Shown here: piece by piece, positions 8,659-17,507 of the stretch
Layout of the letters: each line of letters begins with the position of its first letter
How positions within the stretch are numbered: position 1 is the first letter of the stretch
DNA from: Desulfosporosinus sp.
GTDB lineage: Bacteria; Bacillota; Desulfitobacteriia; Desulfitobacteriales; Desulfitobacteriaceae
DNA: 64,000 bases
Direction of reading: 5' to 3'
Assembly (NCBI GenBank): GCA_020692355.1
Contig: JAIMKP010000001.1
Span: 1 to 64,000 of the forward strand
The notes under the pieces: model-generated
What the model was told of the DNA's origin: nothing
The model's input: the letters and a program-made list of their open reading frames with translations, nothing else
The model's database searches: none
Translations under genes and position numbers: made by a program

Positions 8659-9729
8659 TCATTCCTTTCCTTTTACGTACTCCTCGATTTCCAGCATCAG
8701 GGCAGGAAGGAGTTGCTCTTCGGGGAGGCTGGCAATAATCTCGCCTTTACGGAAAAGGAGGCCTTTTCCCTTTCCTCCAGCGATGCCAAAATCCGCTTCC
8801 CTTGCCTCCCCAGGCCCATTCACTACACAGCCCATGACCGCGATCTTAAGCGGCTTGTCCAAAGGCGGAAGTTCTGAGATTCTTTCCTCAACCCGCTCCG
8901 CGAGCGTTGCCAAATCCACCTGGGTACGCCCACAGGTTGGACAGCTGATCAGTTCTACTCCTTGCTGTCTAAGCCCAAGGGCCCGCAAAATATCCAAAGC
9001 CACCGGGATCTCTAGCAACGGATCCCCAGTCAAGGAGACACGGATAGTATCCCCAATCCCTTCAGCCAGGAGCGTACCGATTCCCACAGCGGATTTGACC
9101 ACCCCGGAGCGTACCGTCCCCGCTTCCGTCACTCCGACATGGAGCGGGTAAGGAACCGCCTGAGCTATGAGTCGATAGGCCTCCAGCATTAAGGGGACGT
9201 CCGATGCTTTTAGGGAGACCTTGATTTCTTCATACCCTACTTCTTCCAACAAGTGAATATGGCCCAGGGCGCTCTCAACCATGCCTCGGGCCGTTGGGCC
9301 GCCATATTTCACTAATAATTCCTTCTCTAAAGAACCGGCATTCACCCCGATCCGGATCGGGACTTGCCGTTCCCTCGCTGCCCGCACTACTTCCTCCACT
9401 TTCCAGCGTGCACCGATATTCCCCGGATTTAGGCGTAACCCATGTACCCCTTGTTCCAGGGACGCTAAGGCCAAACGGTAATCAAAATGGATATCGGCAA
9501 TGATCGGCACTGGGCTCTGCCGGATGATCCCTCCCAGCGCTTGTGCCGCCTCCTCATCGGGAACCGCCACACGCACAATTTCGCAGCCTGCTTGCTGCAG
9601 TGCTTTGATCTGAGCTAAAGTGCGTTCAACATCACGGGTATCCGTATTCGTCATGGACTGAATCACGATCGGTGCGTCACCGCCGACGGTCACTGTGCCG
9701 ATCTGCACCGGACGTGTTTGTCTTCGCAT
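8659..9729 (-). CDS. ispG: 4-hydroxy-3-methylbut-2-enyl diphosphate synthase (flavodoxin/ferredoxin)
   Basis: IspG (GcpE) carries out the penultimate step of the MEP isoprenoid pathway, converting MEcPP to HMBPP with a [4Fe-4S] cluster. The 356-residue protein has the N-terminal TIM-barrel start (IQSMTNTDTRDV) and the C-terminal cluster ligands in ISCPTCGRTQ and VMGCVVNGPGEA. The ATG at 9729 has an AAGGAG site. It sits downstream of dxr and rseP, so two MEP-pathway genes share this neighbourhood, although a 465-base structured interval separates it from rseP. Confidence 0.97.
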   Translation of the reverse strand: MRRQTRPVQIGTVTVGGDAPIVIQSMTNTDTRDVERTLAQIKALQQAGCEIVRVAVPDEEAAQALGGIIRQSPVPIIADIHFDYRLALASLEQGVHGLRLNPGNIGARWKVEEVVRAARERQVPIRIGVNAGSLEKELLVKYGGPTARGMVESALGHIHLLEEVGYEEIKVSLKASDVPLMLEAYRLIAQAVPYPLHVGVTEAGTVRSGVVKSAVGIGTLLAEGIGDTIRVSLTGDPLLEIPVALDILRALGLRQQGVELISCPTCGRTQVDLATLAERVEERISELPPLDKPLKIAVMGCVVNGPGEAREADFGIAGGKGKGLLFRKGEIIASLPEEQLLPALMLEIEEYVKGKE

Positions 9730-10194
9730 GGTTTCGCTCCTTTGTCGATCTTTTGTCTGGGATGGGGGAGGGGATGTTCAGGGTGGGGAACTCGCACGGT
9801 ACCTCACTCACCCGTGGCGCTTGCAGACCAAACTGGCTGCCCTAGACTCGGTCTGAGGTCGGAGGGGTAGTTGCTGCTGAAGAAGACCTCAGAGCAGGGG
9901 ATGCGTAGCGGCTAACCTGCTGAACCCCTTAAGCGAGAAGCTGCCAAACTCTGCGATGGCGAGTGCTTCGTAGCAGAGGGGCGGCGCACACGATGTGCGC
10001 CGTTGACAGCCGCGCCACGGACGGCGCGTCTGTCGATTTACCCCTCCTCCCCATATCGAGCCAAAGCAGCAAGTTTGGCCTGAGACGACGGAACAGGACG
10101 TTCCTAGTGCCGCATCCGCCCGGATGGCGATCAGATGCGGCTCGCCCGGGGTGAAGCGGGTGCCGATGCGCATCCCCACCCCAGAACCTTCGAG
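9730..10194. other. Gene-free 465-base interval with many stem-loops (candidate structured RNA or repeat element)
   Basis: No convincing gene is present, but inverted repeats are unusually dense. Stems I can pair: 9823-9830/9834-9840 (one bulge), 9852-9860/9885-9893 (9 bp perfect), 9893-9898/9916-9921, 9949-9954/9973-9978, 9983-9990/9994-10001 (8 bp perfect, 3-base loop), 10005-10016/10023-10034 (11 of 12 bp), 10060-10065/10074-10079, 10090-10094/10100-10104 and 10109-10116/10134-10141 (8 bp). Such side-by-side stems suggest a folded RNA or a palindromic intergenic element. The strand is undecided; on the minus strand it would lie in the rseP-ispG transcript. No known RNA family was recognised. 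Confidence 0.5.
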
Positions 10195-11259
10195 TTACCC
10201 GGCCTTCACAAACAGCTGGAGAATATCATGATAGGTGACGGCGAGCATGCCGACGAGGAGGAGGACAAAGCCGATGAGATGAATAAAGTTTTCGCGCTCG
10301 GGTTTGATGGGTTGGCCACGCAGGCCCTCAATGGCTAAAAAGACTATCCGGCTACCATCAAGTGCAGGGATGGGGAAGAGGTTGAGAAGCCCTAACTGGA
10401 TGCTCAGGACCCCCGTGAGACCGAGGAGGTTCGCAATCCCTTCTTGAGCACCCTCGCCAATAGCTTTGGCGATGGCGATCGGACCTCCCACTTCGGCCGG
10501 AATTTTTCCGGTGATCATTTCAACCAATGACACCATGATAAACTTGGTAAACTCAATGGTTCGCTCCCAGCCAAACTGAGCCGCCTTAAAGATAGAGACC
10601 CGTTGATAGACAATGTCAGGAGCAATCCCTATCATGCCGTACCCGGTCTGAGGATCCTTTTCGGTAGCCACAGTAAGGTTCTTCTGTTCTTTGCCGCGCT
10701 CGATCGTGATTTGTAACGTACGGTTGGGTTTGGAGTGGATCACATCAGTAAGAACAGTCCAGGTCGGCGTAGCTTGGCCGTCAACGGCAATAATCCGATC
10801 CCCTGGCACGATTCCAGCTTTCTCTGCCGCTTTCCCCTGGATAAGCGATCCCACAGCATTCCCCCCCGCCTGGGTGGGTATGCCCATATAGGCGAACACC
10901 CCGATAAATAAAATAATCGCCAAAATAAAATTCATGATCGGCCCGGCGGCGATGACTGCTATGCGCTGCCAGACCTTCTTATTCATAAAACTGCGTTTAT
11001 CATCTGTTGGGGCAATCACCGCTTCTCCCTCATCATTCGTCTCCGGATCCATGCCATAAAGCCGGACAAACCCTCCGAGCGGAACTGCCCGCAGAGCATA
11101 AAGGGTTTCTTTACCTTGGTAACCTAACAGCTTTGGCCCAAAACCAAAACTGAATTCAAGCACCTTAATGCCCGACCATTTCGCGACCAGATAGTGCCCA
11201 AGCTCATGAATCATGACCATCAAGCCAAATACAAAGACAACGGCCAATGCGGTAAGCAT
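10195..11259 (-). CDS. rseP: RIP metalloprotease RseP (site-2 protease family)
   Basis: Membrane zinc protease that cleaves substrates within the bilayer, such as anti-sigma factors or signal-peptide remnants. The 354-residue protein has an N-terminal membrane helix carrying the zinc motif HELGH (about residues 18-22), a PDZ domain (about 125-200, GSLIQGKAAEKAGIVPGDRI), and a C-terminal second active-site motif NLFPIPALDGSRI. The ATG at 11259 has a GTAGGAGGGGG ribosome site and is three bases from the dxr stop. The dxr-rseP order is common in Firmicutes. Its substrate cannot be read from the sequence. Confidence 0.95.
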   Translation of the reverse strand: MLTALAVVFVFGLMVMIHELGHYLVAKWSGIKVLEFSFGFGPKLLGYQGKETLYALRAVPLGGFVRLYGMDPETNDEGEAVIAPTDDKRSFMNKKVWQRIAVIAAGPIMNFILAIILFIGVFAYMGIPTQAGGNAVGSLIQGKAAEKAGIVPGDRIIAVDGQATPTWTVLTDVIHSKPNRTLQITIERGKEQKNLTVATEKDPQTGYGMIGIAPDIVYQRVSIFKAAQFGWERTIEFTKFIMVSLVEMITGKIPAEVGGPIAIAKAIGEGAQEGIANLLGLTGVLSIQLGLLNLFPIPALDGSRIVFLAIEGLRGQPIKPERENFIHLIGFVLLLVGMLAVTYHDILQLFVKAG

Positions 11260-11262
11260 GAA

Positions 11263-12411
11263 TTACCCCCTCCTACAGGTTCTTTGGGCAAACTCTCGTG
11301 CCCAGGCATCTGCTGTTAATATCGTTGCCAAATCCCGGTTGTCTGACACCTTATGCTCACGGCATGTTGCTTCCACGGTTCGGAAAATCTCTGGATAGGA
11401 AATTCGCCCCGTCAAGAATTCTTCAACAGCCTCTTCATTGGCTGCGTTCATCACTGCTGGCAAAGTACCACCTCGACGCCCCACCTCATAAGCGAGCGCC
11501 AGAGCCGGGAATTTCTTCCAATCCGGCTCCTCGAACGTCATTGTTTTACCCCGCAAATCCAAGCGTTCAAACGGATTCGGCCAGCGTTCCGGAAAACTGA
11601 GGGCGTACTGGATGGGCAAGCGCATATCCGGACGACCGAGTTGGGCGAGAATCGACCCATCCTGATATTCCACCATCGAGTGGACAATGCTTTGGGGATG
11701 AATCAAGACTTCGATAGCCTCATACGCCATGCCAAACAAGTGGTGGGCTTCGATGACCTCGAGGCCTTTATTCATCAGACTAGCCGAATCAATCGTAATC
11801 TTCGGCCCCATGAGCCAATTCGGGTGACGTAAAGCTTGTTTAGCCGTTGCACGATCCATCTCTTCTTCTGTCATGTGTAAAAAAGGCCCGCCGGAAGCCG
11901 TGAGCACGAGCTTATGAACCGAACCTCGGTCTTCCTCCAAACACTGAAAAATCGCTGAATGTTCGCTATCGACCGGCAATATGGAGCATCCCCCTGCCCT
12001 GGCTGTCTCCATGACTAGCTCGCCCGCCGCCACCAGGGTTTCCTTGTTGGCTAAGGCGATATTCTTCCCTGCCTTCAAAGCGGCTAAGGTCGGTTCGAGC
12101 CCGATTCGACCACTCACGGCCGTAACCACGGTATCCACTTTCTCCTCCTGAACCAAGCGAAGAAGTCCTGGCATGCCGCTCTCGATCAGAATAGAGCGAT
12201 CCCGAAGGCGTCCTTTCAACTCCCAAGCGGCCTTTTCGTCCATCATCACCGCCACTGCGGGACGGAACCTGCGGATTTGCTCCTCCATGAGATCCACATT
12301 GCGAGCTGCAGCCAAACCGAAAACCTCGAATTTTTCCGTGGCCTCATTCACAACATCCAGGGTCTGCCTGCCAATCGATCCCGTCGAACCCAGTATTGTC
12401 AGTGTTTTCAC
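11263..12411 (-). CDS. dxr: 1-deoxy-D-xylulose 5-phosphate reductoisomerase
   Basis: Catalyses the NADPH-dependent conversion of DXP to MEP, the second step of the MEP isoprenoid pathway. The N-terminal Rossmann start TLTILGSTGSIGRQTLDVV, metal/substrate segment LPVDSEHSAIFQCL, flexible loop GGPFLHMTEEEM and NHPNWLMG-like segment (RHPNWLMGPKITIDSASLMNK, read in parts) are all present. I place the start at a GTG (12411) with AAGGAG seven bases upstream. This gives 382 residues, the family's usual size, and removes an 18-residue extension that would overlap the upstream gene. rseP follows three bases downstream. Confidence 0.96.
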   Translation of the reverse strand: MKTLTILGSTGSIGRQTLDVVNEATEKFEVFGLAAARNVDLMEEQIRRFRPAVAVMMDEKAAWELKGRLRDRSILIESGMPGLLRLVQEEKVDTVVTAVSGRIGLEPTLAALKAGKNIALANKETLVAAGELVMETARAGGCSILPVDSEHSAIFQCLEEDRGSVHKLVLTASGGPFLHMTEEEMDRATAKQALRHPNWLMGPKITIDSASLMNKGLEVIEAHHLFGMAYEAIEVLIHPQSIVHSMVEYQDGSILAQLGRPDMRLPIQYALSFPERWPNPFERLDLRGKTMTFEEPDWKKFPALALAYEVGRRGGTLPAVMNAANEEAVEEFLTGRISYPEIFRTVEATCREHKVSDNRDLATILTADAWAREFAQRTCRRG

Positions 12412-12427
12412 TATGATCTCCTTTTCT

Positions 12428-13519
12428 CTAGAATTTCCAGACTCCTGCTTTGTGCAGAGCCCCATAGATAATCACGGTTGTCGGACCAAGAATCAAACCT
12501 ACCCCTCCAAATAGTTGGAGGCCGACGTACATCGAAACCAAAGTTGGCAGAGGTTGTAAACCTATATTCTTCGACATGATTTTCGGTTCGAGCATTTGAC
12601 GCAAAACTACGGTGACAAGCCACATAACCAAGATTTTCAGTCCTTCGCTGAAACTCCCCCAAATTAAGAGCGTGATAATCCAAGGAACAAAAAGCATCCC
12701 GGTACCAACGACAGGTACCAAATCCAAAATTCCAGCAAAAACTCCCAGTGTCACTGCATAACGGTTGCCGACCACCAAGAGGCCTAAAATCGTGGTAAAG
12801 GAGGTAACCGATACAAGAATCATCTCAGCCCGTAGGAAACCAACGAGAGCCACACCGAGATCCTGGCCGACTACCTGGGCGCTTCCATGCCAGCGTTTGG
12901 GAAAAATCCCCTCAATAAAGCGTTTCACACTGGGAAAGCTCAAACTCACGAGCATCGTAGCCACAATCGAGACGACCAAGACGATAAACACGCCAGGCAA
13001 AGCCGCTAAGACATTCAAAAGCAAGATGCTGCCGGATTTCGCCCAGTCCTGGAGAGAACGGAGCAAAGCTTCGGTCGTCGTGTAAAGGGTGCTTTGTATT
13101 TGGGGATTAACCGTCACATACTTTTCGATCGTGTCCACCTGCCTGGTCACAAAGTCGATAATGTGGCTATAGTTGGGCATGGACACGGCTAGTTCGCTCA
13201 ACTCCGTGTAGAGACGAGCGACGATTAAAAACACGAATAGCCCTAGAATACTTAAGGCCATAATCAAGGTCAAGACCGCAGCATAGGCCCTCTTAATGCG
13301 CAAGGTTTTCATAAGGCTGACCACGAGCGGTTCCAGAAGGAAGGCCACTAGCACCGCAAAGATAAACGGCAAAAAAGCAACAAACAGCGAATGCAGTACT
13401 TGCCCAAAAACCGGAAGAAAATCTTTGATAAAATATGTAAATAATTTAAAACCAACCAGTACCCCAGTCACTATGATGAGGCGGTTAAGGTTCGTCCAAA
13501 GTGGATGATTCTGATCCAT
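12428..13519 (-). CDS. AI-2E family transporter-like membrane protein
   Basis: 363-residue integral membrane protein of the AI-2E/PerM (UPF0118) family, with about seven to eight hydrophobic segments. These include an N-terminal pair (LIIVTGVLVGFKLFTYFI; FIFAVLVAFLLEPLV) and the C-terminal LVPVVGTGMLFVPW and LQLFGGVGLILGPTTVII stretches, which match the family's conserved C-terminal region. Members have been proposed to export small molecules or ions, so the substrate here is unknown. The ATG at 13519 has a GGGGAG site with a good spacer. An alternative GTG at 13534 overlaps the cdsA stop (GTGA) but has no such site. It lies between cdsA and dxr. Confidence 0.85.
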   Translation of the reverse strand: MDQNHPLWTNLNRLIIVTGVLVGFKLFTYFIKDFLPVFGQVLHSLFVAFLPFIFAVLVAFLLEPLVVSLMKTLRIKRAYAAVLTLIMALSILGLFVFLIVARLYTELSELAVSMPNYSHIIDFVTRQVDTIEKYVTVNPQIQSTLYTTTEALLRSLQDWAKSGSILLLNVLAALPGVFIVLVVSIVATMLVSLSFPSVKRFIEGIFPKRWHGSAQVVGQDLGVALVGFLRAEMILVSVTSFTTILGLLVVGNRYAVTLGVFAGILDLVPVVGTGMLFVPWIITLLIWGSFSEGLKILVMWLVTVVLRQMLEPKIMSKNIGLQPLPTLVSMYVGLQLFGGVGLILGPTTVIIYGALHKAGVWKF

Positions 13520-13530
13520 GCGTACTCCCC

Positions 13531-14313
13531 TCACTCTAAATACCTAACAAAATAATACACTAGGGGCAAAGCGAACACAAAACTGTCAAACCGATCAAGC
13601 ATCCCGCCATGCCCTGGAATGAGGCGGCCAGAATCTTTTACTCCTGCCGCTCGTTTTAAAGCCGATTCAAACAGATCCCCAACTTGAGCACTCACCCCAA
13701 CCAAGAGCCCCAAGAGAAGCATTTTCTGGGGCACAACCTCCCCCAGCCAGCTGCCTAAAAACCAGGTGACAACCAAGGTCAGAGCCAGCCCACCCAAAGA
13801 CCCTTCGATAGTCTTCTTCGGGCTCACTTCAGGAGCCAAGGGATGCTTGCCAAACCCCCTCCCAATAAGGTATGCACCGCTGTCAACTGCCCATACCAGG
13901 AAAAAGACCGAAAATGTCCATTTTAGTCCTAGAGGAAGTTCACGTAATAGGAAAAAATAGGATAAAAGCCCGGCGGTATAGACAACTCCCCAAAAATTAT
14001 AAAGAACTTGCGTCAGGCTAATTTGCGGATAAAAGAGCGCAAAATGACTCGCCGCGACTAATAGCCAGACAACAAAACCAATCTGCAAGGAACGTTCTCC
14101 AATAAGAAAAACTCCCCCCAGCCAAGTAACCGCTGCCAGCATATTTGTAGTATACCACGCTTTCTGCCCCAGCCGCTCTAGAATCTGCATATATTCATGG
14201 AGTCCAATCAAAGCGATGGTTAGCACTAAGACCAAAACATAGGCCTCCCCAAGATAGGTTAGACCTAAGAGGAGCGAACCCCCGATGATAGCACTAATCG
14301 TGCGTGTAAGCAT
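13531..14313 (-). CDS. cdsA: Phosphatidate cytidylyltransferase (CDP-diglyceride synthase)
   Basis: Makes CDP-diacylglycerol from phosphatidic acid and CTP in the membrane, the branch point of phospholipid synthesis. The 260-residue, multi-helix protein carries the family signature in SPKKTIEGSLGG and the C-terminal KDSGRLIPGHGGMLDRFDS. The ATG at 14313 has an AAGGGGTGAG site ten bases after the uppS stop. The uppS-cdsA-dxr-rseP order is the classical Firmicute lipid/isoprenoid cluster. Confidence 0.96.
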   Translation of the reverse strand: MLTRTISAIIGGSLLLGLTYLGEAYVLVLVLTIALIGLHEYMQILERLGQKAWYTTNMLAAVTWLGGVFLIGERSLQIGFVVWLLVAASHFALFYPQISLTQVLYNFWGVVYTAGLLSYFFLLRELPLGLKWTFSVFFLVWAVDSGAYLIGRGFGKHPLAPEVSPKKTIEGSLGGLALTLVVTWFLGSWLGEVVPQKMLLLGLLVGVSAQVGDLFESALKRAAGVKDSGRLIPGHGGMLDRFDSFVFALPLVYYFVRYLE

Positions 14314-14323
14314 AGCTCACCCC

Positions 14324-15088
14324 TTATCCCTTACTTAAACCGCCAAAACGTCGCTCCCGCTGTTGATATGTTTGGATGGCCTGCAGCAAGGCCTTTTCAT
14401 CAAAATCAGGCCAATACTCGGGGACGACAACGATCTCAGAGTATGCCGACTGCCACAACAAAAAGTTGCTCAAGCGCATCTCCCCAGACGTGCGGATAAT
14501 GAGATCCGGATCTGGCATGCCAGCCGTATACAAATACTGACTAAGGGAGTGTTCATCCAGCTTTTCCGGCTCGAGAACGCCCTTGGCGATGTCCTGACTT
14601 GCCTTGCGTACAACCTCGACCAACTCAGCGCGCCCGCCATAATTAAGGGCCAAGTTCAGGACAAGCCCAGGATTCTCCTTCGTCCGCTCAAAAGCTTTAA
14701 AGAGTTCCGTCTGCGCTTCTTGAGGCAACTCCTCGATTCGGCCTAACGCTTTGACAACCACGGCGTTGCCGTGTAATTCCTCTAGTTCCTTGCGCAAATA
14801 CTCGGTTAAGAGATTCATGAGGACACCGACTTCTTCCTTCGGTCGACGCCAATTCTCTGTCGAAAAAGCATAAACGGTCAGATACTTAACTCCCAGCTGT
14901 GAACAAGCCCGGACGATCACCCGCAAGGCCTCCACGCCTGCCTTGTGTCCAAGAGAACGGGGTAGTCCCCGCCGATGCGCCCAGCGCCCATTCCCGTCCA
15001 TGATAATTGCAATATGGCAAGGGATTCGCTTACGGTCCACCTCCGCGAACCCCTTGGATTTATGGCGTTTCCACAGGCTTGGCCACAT
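14324..15088 (-). CDS. uppS: Isoprenyl (undecaprenyl diphosphate) transferase
   Basis: Cis-prenyltransferase that builds the C55 carrier lipid for cell-wall synthesis. The 254-residue protein shows the catalytic Asp in IIMDGNGRWAHRRG, the substrate segment AFSTENWRRP, and the C-terminal RTSGEMRLSNFLLWQSAYSE. I start at the ATG at 15088 (MWPSLWKR), which has GGGAGG eight bases upstream. The longer frame adds 18 residues without a ribosome site. A small unknown gene ends 56 bases upstream and cdsA begins after a 10-base gap. Confidence 0.95.
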   Translation of the reverse strand: MWPSLWKRHKSKGFAEVDRKRIPCHIAIIMDGNGRWAHRRGLPRSLGHKAGVEALRVIVRACSQLGVKYLTVYAFSTENWRRPKEEVGVLMNLLTEYLRKELEELHGNAVVVKALGRIEELPQEAQTELFKAFERTKENPGLVLNLALNYGGRAELVEVVRKASQDIAKGVLEPEKLDEHSLSQYLYTAGMPDPDLIIRTSGEMRLSNFLLWQSAYSEIVVVPEYWPDFDEKALLQAIQTYQQRERRFGGLSKG

Positions 15089-15144
15089 CCACTTTACCTC
15101 CCCGGCTTCTTGCACTGAGCGTTCAAAAGACCCCCTGTCCATCG

Positions 15145-15357
15145 CTAGGGGGTCGTTTCCGGATCATGCACGACTTCGCGGGCTAAAACAATCATGAAGC
15201 GTTCCCCGTCTTTCCGAATCCGTACCACACGCGCCACTCCATCTACTGCCCTACGTTTCGGCGCTTCGGTATAGGAAACGTCAAACCGTTGCTCCAAGCG
15301 CTCCAACTCTGCGTGCACGAGAGGCCAAGGGCGGGCCAGCCAGGCCTCCGGCCTCAT
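15145..15357 (-). CDS. Small hypothetical protein coupled to frr
   Basis: A 70-residue open frame whose ATG overlaps the frr stop as ATGA, the usual sign of translational coupling. The protein is a mix of helix ([19 protein letters not shown]) and strands ([29 protein letters not shown]). It has no signal peptide, membrane helix or Cys motif. I do not recognise a family. The ATGA junction, its place between frr and uppS, and a sensible alpha-plus-beta pattern make it likely to be real. Confidence 0.6.
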   Translation of the reverse strand: MRPEAWLARPWPLVHAELERLEQRFDVSYTEAPKRRAVDGVARVVRIRKDGERFMIVLAREVVHDPETTP

Positions 15358-15911
15358 ATTTCCGTAATCTCTTTTTCCTTTACATCAAGGATATGATCGA
15401 TCTCTTTAATAAACTTATCCGTTGTTTTTTGCAAGCCGTCCTGAGCCCGTTTGACTTCATCCTCCGAGGCTTTATGTTCTTTCTCCAATTTCTTGAGATG
15501 ATCATTGGCATCCCGACGTACATTACGGACAGCCACCCGGGCCTCTTCCGCCTTCTTCTTTAAACTCTTAACCAACTCCGTCCGCTTTTCTGCGGTTAAG
15601 GCAGGAATGAGCAAACGGACAACACTTCCATCACTCGACGGATTTAAGCCGAGATCGGATTTCATAATGGCTTTTTCAATCGCCGGAAGGGTGGACCTAT
15701 CCCACGGTTGCAGCAGCAAGCTGCGCGGCTCGGGCACCGAGATATTCGCCAGTTGGTTAATTGGGGTCGGGGTTCCGTAATAATCAACCATGACTTTGTC
15801 GAGCATACTGGGATTCGCCCGTCCCGCCCGAATGCTGCCATACTCTTTACGCAAGGCCTCAATCGCCTTTTTCATGCGCTCTTCTGAGTCCTTCAGCACA
15901 TCCTGAATCAT
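15354..15911 (-). CDS. frr: Ribosome recycling factor
   Basis: Splits post-termination ribosomes together with EF-G. The 185-residue length is normal. The family pattern is clear from the N-terminal helix, the hinge region ([22 protein letters not shown]) read in parts, and the three-helix bundle containing [20 protein letters not shown] and NVRRDAND. The start at 15911 overlaps the pyrH stop by four bases (ATGA), and the stop likewise overlaps the next small gene. pyrH-frr is a conserved pair. Confidence 0.97.
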   Translation of the reverse strand: MIQDVLKDSEERMKKAIEALRKEYGSIRAGRANPSMLDKVMVDYYGTPTPINQLANISVPEPRSLLLQPWDRSTLPAIEKAIMKSDLGLNPSSDGSVVRLLIPALTAEKRTELVKSLKKKAEEARVAVRNVRRDANDHLKKLEKEHKASEDEVKRAQDGLQKTTDKFIKEIDHILDVKEKEITEI

Positions 15912-16633
15912 GAATTATCCCTCCCTATATAGGTTCCAATCCGTTCGCCCATGATGGCCCTGCGGATATTGCCCTTCTGTGTCAAATCAAAAACAACCAG
16001 CGGAATATGATTGTCCATGCACAACGATGTAGCCGTCGAATCCATGACCCCTAGACCCTTGCTTAATATATCCAAGTATGTCAACTGATCAAACTTCTTG
16101 GCATCGGGATTCTTCAACGGATCCGAATCATAAACGCCGTCAACCCGTTTCGCCATTAAAATAGCTTCAGCCTCAATTTCTGCCGCTCTCAAGGCTGCCG
16201 TGGTATCTGTTGAAAAATACGGGTTTCCCGTCCCCGCTGCGAAAATAACGACCCGTCCTTTCTCCATATGGCGAATCGCCCGCCTACGGATATAAGGCTC
16301 GGCAACCTGCCGCATTTCAATGGCAGATAAAACCCGAGTATCGGAACCCACTTTCTCCAAGGCATCCTGCAAAGCCAGAGCATTCATCACTGTCGCCAGC
16401 ATTCCCATGTAGTCTGCTGTCGCGCGATCCATCCCCTGTGAACTCCCGGCGATACCCCGCCAGATGTTCCCTCCGCCAACCACCAAAGCAACTTCAACGC
16501 CGAGCCTGCGGATTTCCGCCACTTGTTCGGCGACCGAAACCAACATCTCATGGGCTATCCCAAATCCCTGTTTTCCTGCCAAGGCTTCTCCGCTGATCTT
16601 CAACACAATCCGGTGATAGCGTAATTTCTCCAT
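15908..16633 (-). CDS. pyrH: Uridylate kinase
   Basis: Phosphorylates UMP to UDP, a hexameric member of the amino acid kinase fold. The 241-residue protein begins [20 protein letters not shown] and includes the VGGGNIWRG phosphate loop and the [20 protein letters not shown] segment. The family is usually regulated by UTP and GTP. It overlaps frr by four bases (ATGA). A strong intrinsic terminator lies between tsf and this gene, so pyrH-frr may depend on read-through or on a promoter I did not find. Confidence 0.97.
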   Translation of the reverse strand: MEKLRYHRIVLKISGEALAGKQGFGIAHEMLVSVAEQVAEIRRLGVEVALVVGGGNIWRGIAGSSQGMDRATADYMGMLATVMNALALQDALEKVGSDTRVLSAIEMRQVAEPYIRRRAIRHMEKGRVVIFAAGTGNPYFSTDTTAALRAAEIEAEAILMAKRVDGVYDSDPLKNPDAKKFDQLTYLDILSKGLGVMDSTATSLCMDNHIPLVVFDLTQKGNIRRAIMGERIGTYIGRDNS

Positions 16634-16689
16634 GAAAGAACCTCCAGCAATAATATTTCTACGTTTAACATGGAAATCCTCTTGGATTG

Positions 16690-16717
16690 GAAAAAAGAGA
16701 ACACCACGGTGTTCTCT
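16690..16717 (-). terminator. Intrinsic terminator after tsf
   Basis: Perfect inverted repeat AGAGAACACC/GGTGTTCTCT (16696-16717) followed on the minus strand by six T residues. It lies ten bases past the tsf stop, so it ends most rpsB-tsf transcripts before pyrH. Confidence 0.85.
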
Positions 16718-16726
16718 GAAGGCTCT

Positions 16727-17380
16727 TTAACGATTTACTTCTTTCATAACTTCAGAGGCAAAATCATCTTGACGCTTGGCTAACCCTTCGCCCAGCTCAT
16801 AGCGGGTAAAGCGGCGGATCACAATCCGCTCGCCAATCTTGGCAGTCTTCTCTAAGACCAAATCGCGAATGCTTTTTTCCGGATCTTTGACAAAGGCCTG
16901 TTCGAGTAAACAAACTTCTTTGTAGAACTTCTCAATCCGACCTTCCACCATTTTTTCCACGATTTTCTCGGGCTTACCTTCATTCAATGCTTGCGCCCGC
17001 AGAATCTCTCTCTCGTGTTGCAGCATATCTTCTGAAACATCTTCTTTATTCAGGAATTGTGGATTAGCTGCGGCAATCTGCATCGCAACGTCTTTAACGA
17101 AAAGCCTAAACTCTTCACCACGAGCCACAAAGTCTGTCTCACAGTTCACTTCGAGCAATACACCTATCCGGCCGCCGCCATGAATATAAGATTCTACCGT
17201 ACCCTCCGCCGCGATCCGGCCCTCTTTCTTTGCGGCCGCAGCCAACCCCTTTTCACGGAGCAAATCGATGGCTTTGTCCATATCCCCCTCACACGTGGCT
17301 AATGCCTTTTTGCAATCCATCATTCCTGCGCCAGTTCTTTCCCGCAGTTCCTTTACTTGGGCTGCACTAATTTCTGCCAT
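16727..17380 (-). CDS. tsf: Translation elongation factor EF-Ts
   Basis: Nucleotide exchange factor for EF-Tu. The 217-residue protein has the N-terminal UBA-like domain with [12 protein letters not shown] (about residues 16-27) and the dimerisation core ([18 protein letters not shown]). It is the short Firmicute form, with a C-terminal module ([11 protein letters not shown]). It follows rpsB after a 127-base gap that holds a terminator-like hairpin, which would reduce tsf expression relative to rpsB. Confidence 0.97.
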   Translation of the reverse strand: MAEISAAQVKELRERTGAGMMDCKKALATCEGDMDKAIDLLREKGLAAAAKKEGRIAAEGTVESYIHGGGRIGVLLEVNCETDFVARGEEFRLFVKDVAMQIAAANPQFLNKEDVSEDMLQHEREILRAQALNEGKPEKIVEKMVEGRIEKFYKEVCLLEQAFVKDPEKSIRDLVLEKTAKIGERIVIRRFTRYELGEGLAKRQDDFASEVMKEVNR

Positions 17381-17444
17381 TCTATAAACCCTCCCAACCC
17401 ATCTTCAACAGGCTCCACATCCTTGGAAACCCATACTACTCAAG

Positions 17445-17497
17445 AAAAAAGCAGGATGTAACAGGGGGAGCGTAAAACTTACCCCTCTTCACCCTGC
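17445..17497 (-). terminator. Terminator-like hairpin between rpsB and tsf
   Basis: Minus-strand GCAGGGTG (17490-17497) pairs with CATCCTGC (17451-17458), with an inner GGGG/CCCC stem and a run of six T after it. It is probably a partial terminator that sets the rpsB:tsf ratio. Confidence 0.7.
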
Positions 17498-17507
17498 CTC
17501 GTGTTAT

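Noticed and set aside
9889-10179. 96-codon open frame in the ispG-rseP gap
   Set aside because: No ribosome site, Cys/Arg/Gly-rich translation without protein character, and it lies across strong hairpins.
13520-13534. GTG start of the AI-2E-type gene overlapping the cdsA stop
   Set aside because: The ATG 15 bases downstream has a much better ribosome site (GGGGAG), although the GTGA overlap cannot be fully excluded.
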